Below are positions 56,383-64,000 of a DNA stretch of 64,000 bases, in pieces. This DNA is from Chrysophaeum taylorii. Its lineage: Eukaryota > Sar > Pelagophyceae > Pelagomonadales > Pelagomonadaceae. Each line of letters starts with the position of its first letter. Position 1 is the stretch's first letter. The notes beneath the pieces are model-generated. The model worked only from the letters and a program-made list of their open reading frames with translations, ran no database searches and was not told where the DNA came from. The stretch covers positions 62,001-126,000 of the forward strand of contig JAQMWT010000055.1 of NCBI GenBank assembly GCA_029834535.1, read 5' to 3'. Made by a program: the position numbers and the translations under genes.

Positions 56383-56491
56383 ATTATATATAATTGGTGC
56401 GTTGCCTGAGGCAAAAATAATTAATTCGAGAACCTTCTCTTCAAGAGTAGAATGGCGAGGGTTTGTTTGAGGCCCACCCATCCATCCACCA
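56383..56491. promoter_or_regulatory. divergent promoter region
   Basis: 109 bases separate the two divergent start codons. A TATA-like ATTATATATAATT (56382-56394) sits directly against the minus-strand ATG, too close to be that gene's TATA box if 56382 is the start; it could belong to the plus-strand gene about 100 bases away. This is a weak inference. Confidence 0.35.
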
Positions 56492-59400
56492 ATGTCATCA
56501 TCATCGTCGTCCGAACAGGCCGACCGCCATGCCCTCGAAGAGGCGTGGAAGGAGGGCGTCTCCGAGGTCGGCGGAAGCGACGCGGAGATCGTGACGGACG
56601 AGGTGTGGGAGAACGAGCGGTGGGGTATCGACCGGCTCGGGCGGTCGCGATTCGGTCCCCAGTTCTTGTATCCTGTCGAGCGGTCGCACTTCATGGCCTC
56701 GCGGCGCGTGCTGGGCGTCATCTTCGAGGCGTGCCTCGAGTCGCGGCGCCGGGGGGAGCTGGGCGGCCAGGACGTCGTGCGCACGGTCGACGACGAGTTC
56801 TGGGACGGACCCGGTCTCCCGGCCGGTTACGAGTGGCTCGGCTTCTGGCGCGTCGATCGGCTCTGCGGCTCGAGCGACGGCTGGTTGTACGGGGTCAACT
56901 TTTCGCGGAATGTCCGGGGGTTGTCGCCGACCTGCGCCGCGCATCACTTCGTCCGAACGCGCCGATGGGTGCGCCAGCGCCGCCGCGTTCCTTGCCACCG
57001 ATACGTGGAAGAAGAAGAAGAAGAGCCCGCGGCGTCGTCGCCGATCGAGGGCCTCGCGGCGGCCGTCGAGGTGCGGCCGTCGCCGCGCGACGCGTCGTCG
57101 TCGTCCGAGGAGGTGCCGCGCGCGGCCGCGCGCCGCATTCGGCAGCGCGCCCTCGGCCAGTTCTGGTGCGCGATCGTAGGCTATCCGCTCGCTTTCGTGC
57201 TCGTCGCGCGCTGCGGGTCGCCGGCGGCGACGCGCGTCGCCGTCGCGCTCGCCTGCGCGACTTTGGCGATCATGCCCAAGTGTTTGGCATTTTTGCTGGC
57301 GCGGCGCCTCGAGATCGGCTTGGGCTGCGACGTCGAGGTCGACAGCGTCGTCGTCGATTTCGACGAGAGACTCGCGTGTCGAGTGCGCGCGCGCGACGTC
57401 AAGGTCAAGGACCCCGCCGAGCCCTACAAGGACGTCATCGCCGTCGCGTTCGTCGAGACGACGGCCTGGTTCTCGAGCCTGGTCGACTTTGTGTATAACC
57501 GGCGGCGGTGCCGCCGCGAGATGCGGCTCGAGTCGATGTCGTGCGACGGCGTCGAGCTCAACGTCGAGGCCGTCGACGATTGGCGCATCAACTGCGACCT
57601 CCTCGCGGAAGAAACCGAAGAGGGCGCGTCGGCCACGACGCGCGGCGTCTCTTTCGGGGAATCGAACACGCTCCGGGGGCTCAAGGCCCTCGGCCTGACC
57701 GAGAGCGTGAGGCGTGCCGGGAGGTTCGTCAAGCAGTGCGAGGCGGCTTCGAACCGCCTCTCGCGCGTCAAGCTCCTGCCGAGCCGAATCGGGAGGGAGA
57801 CGACCAAATACCGCGTCCGGGGCGCGGCCGCGTCGCGCGTCAAGATTAGCGTCGGCGCGTCGGCCTGGACGGCCATCCTCCGCGGGAGTCTCCAGCAGGG
57901 CGAGAAGACGTCGTCGTTCGCGCAAAAGTGGCGCAAGTCGGTCGTCGAGCAGCTGCTCGCCAAGACGTCCGACTTCTGTTTCGAGCTCGAGGTCGACCGG
58001 GTCGAGAAGGCGGCCGCGACGTCCTACGAGTCCGCCAACGCGCTCTGCACGCACCTCGGCCGCGAGCTCCGCGAACTCGCGGCGCGCGAGGTCGCCGCCA
58101 AGCTCGCGTCGGAAGCGCGGCGCGAAATCGAGACTTTTTTCTCGGGCGACGACGCCTCGGCCGCTTCGTCGTCGTCCGACGGAGGAGGACCTCGGGCCGG
58201 CGGCCGCAACAACTGGGTCGAACAACTTTTCGTCGACCCTTTGACGAGCCGCACCTCGGCGGCGACGGCGGCGCGCCTCCGCGACGCGCCGCGGCGAAAC
58301 GACGAGGGCCGACGCCAGCAGCAGAACCTGGTCGACTCGATCTTGGAGGAGTCGCCGCTCGGCGCGGCGGTCGACGCGCTCGGGATCGCGCCCTCCGCGC
58401 GACGCGCCCTCACCGCCGGCCTCGAGAGCGCCCTCGAGTACGCGTTTTCCGACGACGAGCGGGCCAACAGCCGCGCGACCTCGCTCCTCCGGCAGACTTT
58501 GATCAAAGGTTCGGGCGCGGACGCGCTCCTCGTCGAGCAGTACGCGTCGCTCGCCTCGACGGCGATCGACGCGCTCCTCCCCGTGCTGCGCGCCGTCAGG
58601 CAAACTCTCGAGGTCGAGTGGAAGGACCGCGCCCCCGAGGCGCTGCGGTCGGTCGACGCGGCCGTCGCCGAGCTCGACGGCATCCGCCGCGACGCGCTCG
58701 CCTCGAGCGACGCCGCTAAGCGCCTCGCGACGAACGACGAGTCGGTCAAGCTCGTCAAGAGCGTGCTCCAGGCCACCGACACCGACCGCCTGCTCGCCGT
58801 CTGCGCGCGCATCGCCGACGTCGTCTCGTGCCTGGAGCGCGTCGCGACGCCCGACACGGTCGAGAAGGTCGCGCGGACCCTCGCCAACCACGCCGACGCC
58901 CACGTCGTCGCCGCGCTCACCGAGAAGGCGCTCGAGCTCTTCCTCGAAGCCTTTCGGGCGCTGCCTGCGGGGGCCTTCAAGGGCCAGGCCAAGACGCCGC
59001 TCTTGGGCTCGATCGCCTTTGGCCTGCAGCACGTCGACCTCTCGACCGTCCGCGTCGACCGCGACCAGGTCGAAATCCAGCTCTTCGAGGTCGACGGCGG
59101 CACGACCGTCCGCGACCTCGCGTACTTTGCCAAAGGCGAAGAGATACTCACGCCCTATGGCCCCGCGACCGTGCTGCGCTACGACGCCGCCAACCGCATG
59201 TACGAGGTCCATCTCGCCTTTGGCTACGCGACGCTCCGACCGGACTGCGTTCGACGACGACATCAACACCATTATTTTCCGGACGCTGCTAATGCTGGTC
59301 CTGCTGCTGCTGCTGCTGCTGCTTCCCGGAAGACGCCGAGCGTCGCTCCTCCCGAGCGCAACGCCAAGCTCTCCACGCGCACCGCTGCGAACAACAAGCC

Positions 59401-60355
59401 GTCAACGGGCCGGTTGGTCGAGAGCCTCGACCTCGCGACGACGACGACGACGACGACGACCAGCCCTGTTGCCGACGAACCGCAGCCGGAGACGGCGGCA
59501 AAGCTGCGGCCCGCTCCGCCGCCGCCGCGCTTCTCCGGGGGAAAGGAAAACACCACCAACAACAACGACGACGTCGACGACGACGGCAGAAAGACGTGGT
59601 CCCCGCGCGGAGGAGGCGACGACGACGACAAGCGCTCGCTCGTCGACGGACTCGTCTCCATCCGCCTCCGCGACCTCGACGCCCCGCTCTCGGGGCTGCG
59701 GTGGTCCTACTCGCAGGAGCAGTGGCCCTACGCGAGCGATCAGGGCGTCGCAGACGCGGAACTCGGAGGCCTGGACGCTGTCGTCACGCTCGCGACGCGC
59801 CGCCGAAGACAATCGGGCGCCATCTACCTCTGCATTTCGCAAATCACCGTCGTGCTCTCCAAGGTGTCCGTGGCCGTCCGCGAGTCGAAGATCGCCGGCC
59901 TCTACAACTGGCTCGCCGCGACTCTGGCCACGCCCCTCAAGGACTACGTCGCCACCTCCCTCGAGTCCGCCCTCAAGGCCGAGGCCCGCCTCCGCCTCAA
60001 GCCCGCCAACGACTATCTCGACAACAACAAGCTCTGGCCTCTCCTTCTCGCCATCTCCAGGATCCGCGAACACGATATCCCATTCGACGACGACGAAGAT
60101 TTCCTTCCCAGTTCCCGCAGCACCCCCCTCTTTGCCGCCACCACCCCGCCCCGCTTGGAAGGAGACGACAATCTACGACGAACGCACCAGGAGGAGGAGG
60201 AGGAGGAACCGACGCCTCGAACCCTCTCGCCATCGATCGCGCGCTGGCGTCGTGGGCACCATCGCTCCTCGCCCGAAACGCCACCTCCTCCGAGGCCGCG
60301 AGAGAAGAGCCCCGGCTCCGGCCCCGGGGGGGCCTACCGCCGCGTCTTCGCCTAG
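56492..60355 (+). CDS. large DysF (dysferlin/peroxin)-domain membrane protein
   Basis: 1,287 residues, no intron seen. Residues ~35-165 fit a DysF module: DEVWENERWGIDRLG (N-terminal half), GFWRVDRLCGSSDGWLYGVN, then HFVRTRRWVRQRR (C-terminal half with the R/W-rich closing motif). Two hydrophobic segments follow (~220-270: FWCAIVGYPLAFVLVARCG and VAVALACATLAIMPKCLAFL). A beta-strand-rich segment comes next (EVDSVVVDFDERLACRVRAR), suggestive of lipid-transfer or SMP-like membrane-contact proteins. Then comes a long helical region (~430-870), a small KOW/Tudor-like piece (EEILTPYGPATVLRYDAANR, ~885), and a low-complexity Thr/Asp-rich C-terminus. DysF proteins (peroxins Pex23-32, TECPR, dysferlin) act at ER, peroxisome and other organelle membranes; this job is inferred. 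The Thr and Asp runs come from ACG/GAC microsatellites. Confidence 0.72.
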   Translation: MSSSSSSEQADRHALEEAWKEGVSEVGGSDAEIVTDEVWENERWGIDRLGRSRFGPQFLYPVERSHFMASRRVLGVIFEACLESRRRGELGGQDVVRTVDDEFWDGPGLPAGYEWLGFWRVDRLCGSSDGWLYGVNFSRNVRGLSPTCAAHHFVRTRRWVRQRRRVPCHRYVEEEEEEPAASSPIEGLAAAVEVRPSPRDASSSSEEVPRAAARRIRQRALGQFWCAIVGYPLAFVLVARCGSPAATRVAVALACATLAIMPKCLAFLLARRLEIGLGCDVEVDSVVVDFDERLACRVRARDVKVKDPAEPYKDVIAVAFVETTAWFSSLVDFVYNRRRCRREMRLESMSCDGVELNVEAVDDWRINCDLLAEETEEGASATTRGVSFGESNTLRGLKALGLTESVRRAGRFVKQCEAASNRLSRVKLLPSRIGRETTKYRVRGAAASRVKISVGASAWTAILRGSLQQGEKTSSFAQKWRKSVVEQLLAKTSDFCFELEVDRVEKAAATSYESANALCTHLGRELRELAAREVAAKLASEARREIETFFSGDDASAASSSSDGGGPRAGGRNNWVEQLFVDPLTSRTSAATAARLRDAPRRNDEGRRQQQNLVDSILEESPLGAAVDALGIAPSARRALTAGLESALEYAFSDDERANSRATSLLRQTLIKGSGADALLVEQYASLASTAIDALLPVLRAVRQTLEVEWKDRAPEALRSVDAAVAELDGIRRDALASSDAAKRLATNDESVKLVKSVLQATDTDRLLAVCARIADVVSCLERVATPDTVEKVARTLANHADAHVVAALTEKALELFLEAFRALPAGAFKGQAKTPLLGSIAFGLQHVDLSTVRVDRDQVEIQLFEVDGGTTVRDLAYFAKGEEILTPYGPATVLRYDAANRMYEVHLAFGYATLRPDCVRRRHQHHYFPDAANAGPAAAAAAASRKTPSVAPPERNAKLSTRTAANNKPSTGRLVESLDLATTTTTTTTSPVADEPQPETAAKLRPAPPPPRFSGGKENTTNNNDDVDDDGRKTWSPRGGGDDDDKRSLVDGLVSIRLRDLDAPLSGLRWSYSQEQWPYASDQGVADAELGGLDAVVTLATRRRRQSGAIYLCISQITVVLSKVSVAVRESKIAGLYNWLAATLATPLKDYVATSLESALKAEARLRLKPANDYLDNNKLWPLLLAISRIREHDIPFDDDEDFLPSSRSTPLFAATTPPRLEGDDNLRRTHQEEEEEEPTPRTLSPSIARWRRGHHRSSPETPPPPRPREKSPGSGPGGAYRRVFA

Positions 60356-60558
60356 AGCAGCACAAAGCAATATATAAATATAAATAAATAAAGAAAGAAA
60401 TGTCGCGAGCCGCGACCCTTTGTCCGCAACGCGCTCCGCCGTGGTCCTATGGCACACGGGCGGCGGCGGCGGCGCTCCGCGACCCTTTTACTGCTTGCGC
60501 GCGCTTACCCTTCTTCCCGGCCGAAACAACGGAACTCAGAAGAAGGAAGTAGCATAGG

Positions 60559-61383
60559 ATGCTTCGTCGTGTCAAAACCTTTGTGCGCGAATGGGTTCAG
60601 ATTCTGCGACATCCCTCGCGCGAGGCCCAGCTCTGCACCGCATTGCGGGTCGATGTCCCGGCGCTGCGAGCCCGGATTGCCTTGGAGGCGCGGCGCTTGT
60701 GGTTTTGCGAAGCACCATTTCAAATCGCCGCGCGCCTCTCGAGCGTGCCGCGGGCGGGTCTCGGACTCTTTGTCGACGCGGGCGACGTGGGCGCGGGCGA
60801 TGCCGTCGCGCTGTATCCCGGCACCTACTACGCCGACGGCGTGGCCTGGCAGACCGCCGGCTGCAGCGACGGTTCCTACGTCATCAACTTGAACACGCAC
60901 CGCGGGGCGCCACCCGGCTGTATCGACGCGATCGATCATCGCGACGACGACCAGCTGCCGCCGACGTTTTGTGCGCACCTCGTCAATCACCCGGGTCCGC
61001 CGCTACACAAGCCGCCCAACGTAGCCCCCGCGGCCTTCTATTGGTCTGACGTCGTCGATCCGTGTGCCGGGTGCTTGAATAAGCCCCACGCGCTCTGGTC
61101 CATCGACCCCACGAATGCGCCGCCCCACTGGTCGCCACGATGTGCGGGCGTCCTTATCGTTGCGCTCGACGATGTCCACGCCGGCGAGGAACTTTTTCTG
61201 GACTACCGACTCCAGCCCAATGCGACCCTCCTCGATGCCGTCGTCGGTGGCCAGTCTTGGCTGGCGCGGTTTCCGCCGTGGTACACCGGCGTCGAGCACG
61301 CAAGCCCACTCCCGCGGAGGGTGTACCCAGGCCGTCACGCTTCCACGATTGGGGATAGGCGCGCGGAGCGAAGATTTGATTGA
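60559..61383 (+). CDS. SET-domain protein
   Basis: 274 residues. The SET fold is visible in order: PRAGLGLFVDAGDVGAGDAV (first strands), ALYPGTYY, FCAHLVNHPGPP followed by KPPNVAP (the NH..P.N part that contacts cofactor and substrate lysine), and GVLIVALDDVHAGEELFLDY (final strands with the catalytic Tyr in LDYR). There is no pre-SET or post-SET cysteine cluster, although a short Cys pair (DPCAGCLNKP) lies between. This would be a stand-alone protein lysine methyltransferase of SMYD/SETD-like size, histone or non-histone target unknown. It resembles the small SET proteins found in many algal genomes. The first ~45 residues are basic and helical with no targeting signal. Confidence 0.8.
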   Translation: MLRRVKTFVREWVQILRHPSREAQLCTALRVDVPALRARIALEARRLWFCEAPFQIAARLSSVPRAGLGLFVDAGDVGAGDAVALYPGTYYADGVAWQTAGCSDGSYVINLNTHRGAPPGCIDAIDHRDDDQLPPTFCAHLVNHPGPPLHKPPNVAPAAFYWSDVVDPCAGCLNKPHALWSIDPTNAPPHWSPRCAGVLIVALDDVHAGEELFLDYRLQPNATLLDAVVGGQSWLARFPPWYTGVEHASPLPRRVYPGRHASTIGDRRAERRFD

Positions 61384-61544
61384 TCACGCGGCACTTGCGG
61401 GGGGACTCGCCGCCGCTCAACCGTCATCCGTCGTCTGAGTCAGTGATGTACTACCTACTTCTGGTGTTTCAGCCTCTACCCTAAGTAGCACAAGGTCCAG
61501 GCTTGCACACCGGCACGATGTTGCTTTGAGGGCTGGCCTTGTGG

Positions 61545-64000
61545 ATGGTGGCGCATTCAAAATGCGCGATGCGACTCCATGGCCGCGGATGGCTGGCAGT
61601 CATCTTGTCCTCATTGCTGCCAACCCCGTGCTTTTTGGCCACGACGAGCCAGTACGGCATCTGTTCCACCCAGCGTAATTCTCTCCTGTATCTTCGCGCG
61701 CACGCTGTGATCCCAGTCCCCAACGTGTGCAGTATTGCGAATAACGGTTCTCGCAGGTCCGCGCGGCCATTTCTGTCCGCGGGGCTCCGGCGCGCCCTTG
61801 CCTTGCCCGCCTGGGAAGATGAGCTCGGCGCTCGGTCTAGAACGAGAGAGCCAGTGCCAAAACTGCACGGCTGGCTACTACTGTAGCAACAGCAGCACAA
61901 TCTACGCTACCGAACCTTGCGACGCCGGATTTTATTGCGAAGAAGGGACCGTGACGCCGACGCTTGAATGCTGGAAAGGGCATTACTGCGCGGGTGGGAA
62001 TCGGGTGCCAACGCCGTGCGCGCGGGGCTCGTACCAAAACATCACCGGCCAATCGATTTGCAATCCGTGTCCCGGGGGGTATTTTTGCGAGCAGGCGCAG
62101 GTCACCCCTGATGCATGTCCCGCGGGCTTCTTCTGTCCCGCGGAGACGACATATGCGACCGAGTTTCCGTGCCCAAACGGCACGTTCAACAATAAGACGC
62201 GTGCTTCGACTGTCGCCGATTGTACAGACTGTCTGGGGGGCAAGTACTGCGAAACGTCGGGCCTGTCGTGGCCGTCAGGCTACTGCAACGATGGCTATTT
62301 TTGCGGGCGAGGCTCGAACACGGCGACCCCGGACGACGGCGAAGTCGAGTCGATTTACGTCGGCGAAACCTGTGCTGATCAAGATGATATTGTCAATGGT
62401 GTTTGCCCGCGAGGACACATCTGTCCATCAGGCTCGAGCTCGCCGACGCAATGTCCCCCGGGGAAAATGAACTCGGCCAAGGGCCAATTCAACCCAAACC
62501 ACTGCGAGGACTGCAGAGCTGGGTACTACTGCCCACATTCGGCAACGATCAATGCAACATTGCTGTGCGAACCAGGATTCTTTTGCCCGGGTGGCGACAT
62601 CGATCCTACGTACGAGTGTACTCTCGGGCACTACTGTGTAGGTGGCGACAAAGAACCGAATTCGTGCGCTCCTGGGTCCTACCAGAACACGACGGGGCAG
62701 ACTGAATGTCGTGATTGCCCGCGTGGCCATTTCTGCGTGGAAGGGACAATTGTACCCAAACCGTGCCCGCAAGGCTATTATTGTCCATTGGGGACGCAGT
62801 ACGCGACGCAGTTTGCGTGCCCGAATGGCACCTTCAACAACAATACTATGATTTCCTCGGTCGACGACTGCGAGGAATGTCTCGGCGGCTTCTACTGTGA
62901 GATCGAAGGTCTCTCGGCGCCGACGGGCCCATGTGCACCAGGATATTTTTGCGCACACGGGTCTGCGACGGCAACGCCCGGCGACAATGGCGACGAGTTC
63001 TACAAGGGCGAGACTTGTTCCGATCAATCGGGCGCCGAAGTCAACGGCGTCTGTCCAAGCGGTCATTATTGTCCCGAGCAGTCAAGCGCTCCCGCGCAAT
63101 GTCCACCTGGAACTATGAGTTCGGCGCGCGGCCTGACAAATGTCACCGAGTGTGCACCATGCGAAGCTGGGTATCAGTGCGTCGGGCTTCCGCTTCCTTG
63201 TGACAGACTCGGCCTCGCTGCAGGTGTCCCGACAGTGCAACAATCAACGCGACGATGCCGTGCGATCCAGGCTTCACGTGAGCAGCGACTTGTCTTCATA
63301 TTCTCGTTCCGAGCGCGTAAATGCGCAGGTGTCCAGGCGGCACCGTCACATCGACGTTGCTGTGCACGCAAGGTCACAAATGTCCAGGCGGTGACGCGGT
63401 CCCAATCGCGTGCGCTTCTGGAACGTACAACAACCTCACAGGACAAACCGAATGTCGCAATTGCCCGCCAGGCTACTATTGCGTGGAAGGGACAATCACA
63501 CCGCGACCGTGCCCGCGTGGCTATTATTGCCCGTTAGGGACGCAACATGCCACGCAGTTCTCTTGCCCAAACGGCACCTTTAATAACAGGACTACGATTT
63601 CCTCCGTCGACGAGTGCGCCGAATGCATCGGCGGTTTCTACTGTGAGATCGAAGGCCTCTCGGCGCCGACGGGCCCATGTGCACCAGGATATTTTTGCGC
63701 ACACGGGTCTGCGACGGCAACGCCCGGCGACAATGGCGACGAGTTCTACAAGGGCGAGACTTGTTCCGATCAATCGGGCGCCGAAGTCAACGGCGTCTGC
63801 CCGAGTGGTCACTATTGCCCCGAGCAGTCGAGCGCTCCTGTGCAATGTCCGCCTGGAACTATGAGTTCGGCGCGCGGCCTGCGCAATGTCACCGAGTGCG
63901 AGCCATGCGAAGCTGGGTATCAGTGCGTCCAGCCCTTGCTTTCTAACGACAGACTCGACCTTGGTTCCAGGTGTCCCGACAGTGCGACCATCAATGCGAC
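61545..64000 (+). CDS. secreted cysteine-rich GCC2/GCC3-type repeat protein (3' end beyond window)
   Basis: Five exons: 61545-61731, 61757-63176, 63224-63277, 63329-63922 and 63971 onward. Introns are 25, 47, 51 and 48 nt, all GT-AG, and every join keeps phase. The start supplies a signal peptide (GRGWLAVILSSLLPTPC); the ATG at 61569 is an alternative. The mature protein is tandem Cys-rich modules of about 50 residues with the GCC2/GCC3 (ephrin-receptor-like, TNFR-like) pattern: CPPGKMSSA, CNPCPGGYFCEQ, CPNGTFNN, C..C.GG.YC, and CAPGYFCAHGSATATPGD. Splicing rejoins CEAGYQ-CPDSATINAT and DPGFT-CPGGTVTS, which are broken in the unspliced frames. A long super-unit is nearly duplicated, its second copy starting with exon 3. 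Such proteins are cell-surface or wall-associated. Confidence 0.87.

Noticed and set aside
56501-59272. 923-residue minus-strand ORF opposite the DysF protein
   Set aside because: Shadow frame. Its composition is dominated by Arg/Glu/Asp runs from complementary GC-rich codons and it lacks features.
59019-60377. 452-residue plus-strand ORF in an alternative frame of the DysF gene
   Set aside because: Composed of Arg/Ser/Thr low-complexity; the main frame continues uninterrupted through it.
63140-63394. ORF in an alternative frame within the cysteine-rich gene
   Set aside because: It spans two introns. Splicing restores the conserved cysteine pattern in a different frame.
1-64000. CRISPR arrays, rRNA and tRNA genes
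   Set aside because: No regularly spaced direct repeats with unique spacers and no obvious tRNA B-box (GGTTCGANTCC-type) with a matching cloverleaf or rRNA segment was found by eye; a covariance-model scan would be decisive for small RNAs.

Overview
This window looks like nuclear DNA of a GC-rich, gene-dense microalga, most likely a marine photosynthetic stramenopile or a close ecological equivalent. Genes lie on both strands with very short spacers. The GT-AG introns that can be reconstructed are only about 25-54 nt. The proteins are eukaryotic (DEAD-box helicase, ABC half-transporter, SET, F-box-like and DysF proteins). Two genes carry hydrophobic leaders that would suit plastid import. Species-level assignment is not possible from sequence alone.

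Layout. 1-5.6 kb is a compact metabolic block: the 3' end of an unknown gene, a D-amino-acid oxidase, a Rok1/DDX52-like DEAD-box helicase, a SufS/NifS-type cysteine desulfurase and a glutathione S-transferase. 5.7-8.6 kb is a large imperfect inverted repeat. Each arm carries a decayed C-terminal piece of a Helitron/Pif1-type helicase, and the spacer holds one intact ORF of unknown function. A minisatellite follows at 8.6-9.0 kb. 9,052-13,735 is a complete DNA transposon with TAGGGTCGGATAAG-type terminal inverted repeats and a perfect 7-bp target-site duplication. It encodes one large DDE-type transposase candidate, spliced by a 37-nt intron and broken by an 11-bp tandem duplication. A 259-bp non-autonomous relative with the same termini and its own 7-bp duplication sits at 49,487-49,745.

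14.4-17.5 kb holds a leader-bearing coiled-coil protein and an ABC half-transporter. 18.3-45.4 kb is a single giant minus-strand gene of four exons encoding about 8,980 residues of secreted, repeat-rich protein, with a YHYH-like domain and a P-like domain interrupted by an F5/8C (fucolectin-like) domain. 46.6-49.1 kb has a class 3 lipase and an F-box-like protein. 51-55 kb has a cupin-like protein, a glucose-6-phosphate 1-epimerase and a membrane-anchored 2-hydroxyacid dehydrogenase. 55.7-61.4 kb has a hypothetical acidic protein, a 1,287-residue DysF/membrane protein and a SET-domain protein. The window ends inside a secreted cysteine-rich GCC2/GCC3-type repeat gene.

The most novel element is the 7-bp-TSD transposon with its miniature partner. 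The giant adhesin-like gene and the helicase-bearing foldback structure are next. Nothing suggests operons. The neighbouring genes look functionally unrelated apart from two very large extracellular repeat proteins (the giant gene and the cysteine-rich gene), both likely cell-surface or secreted.
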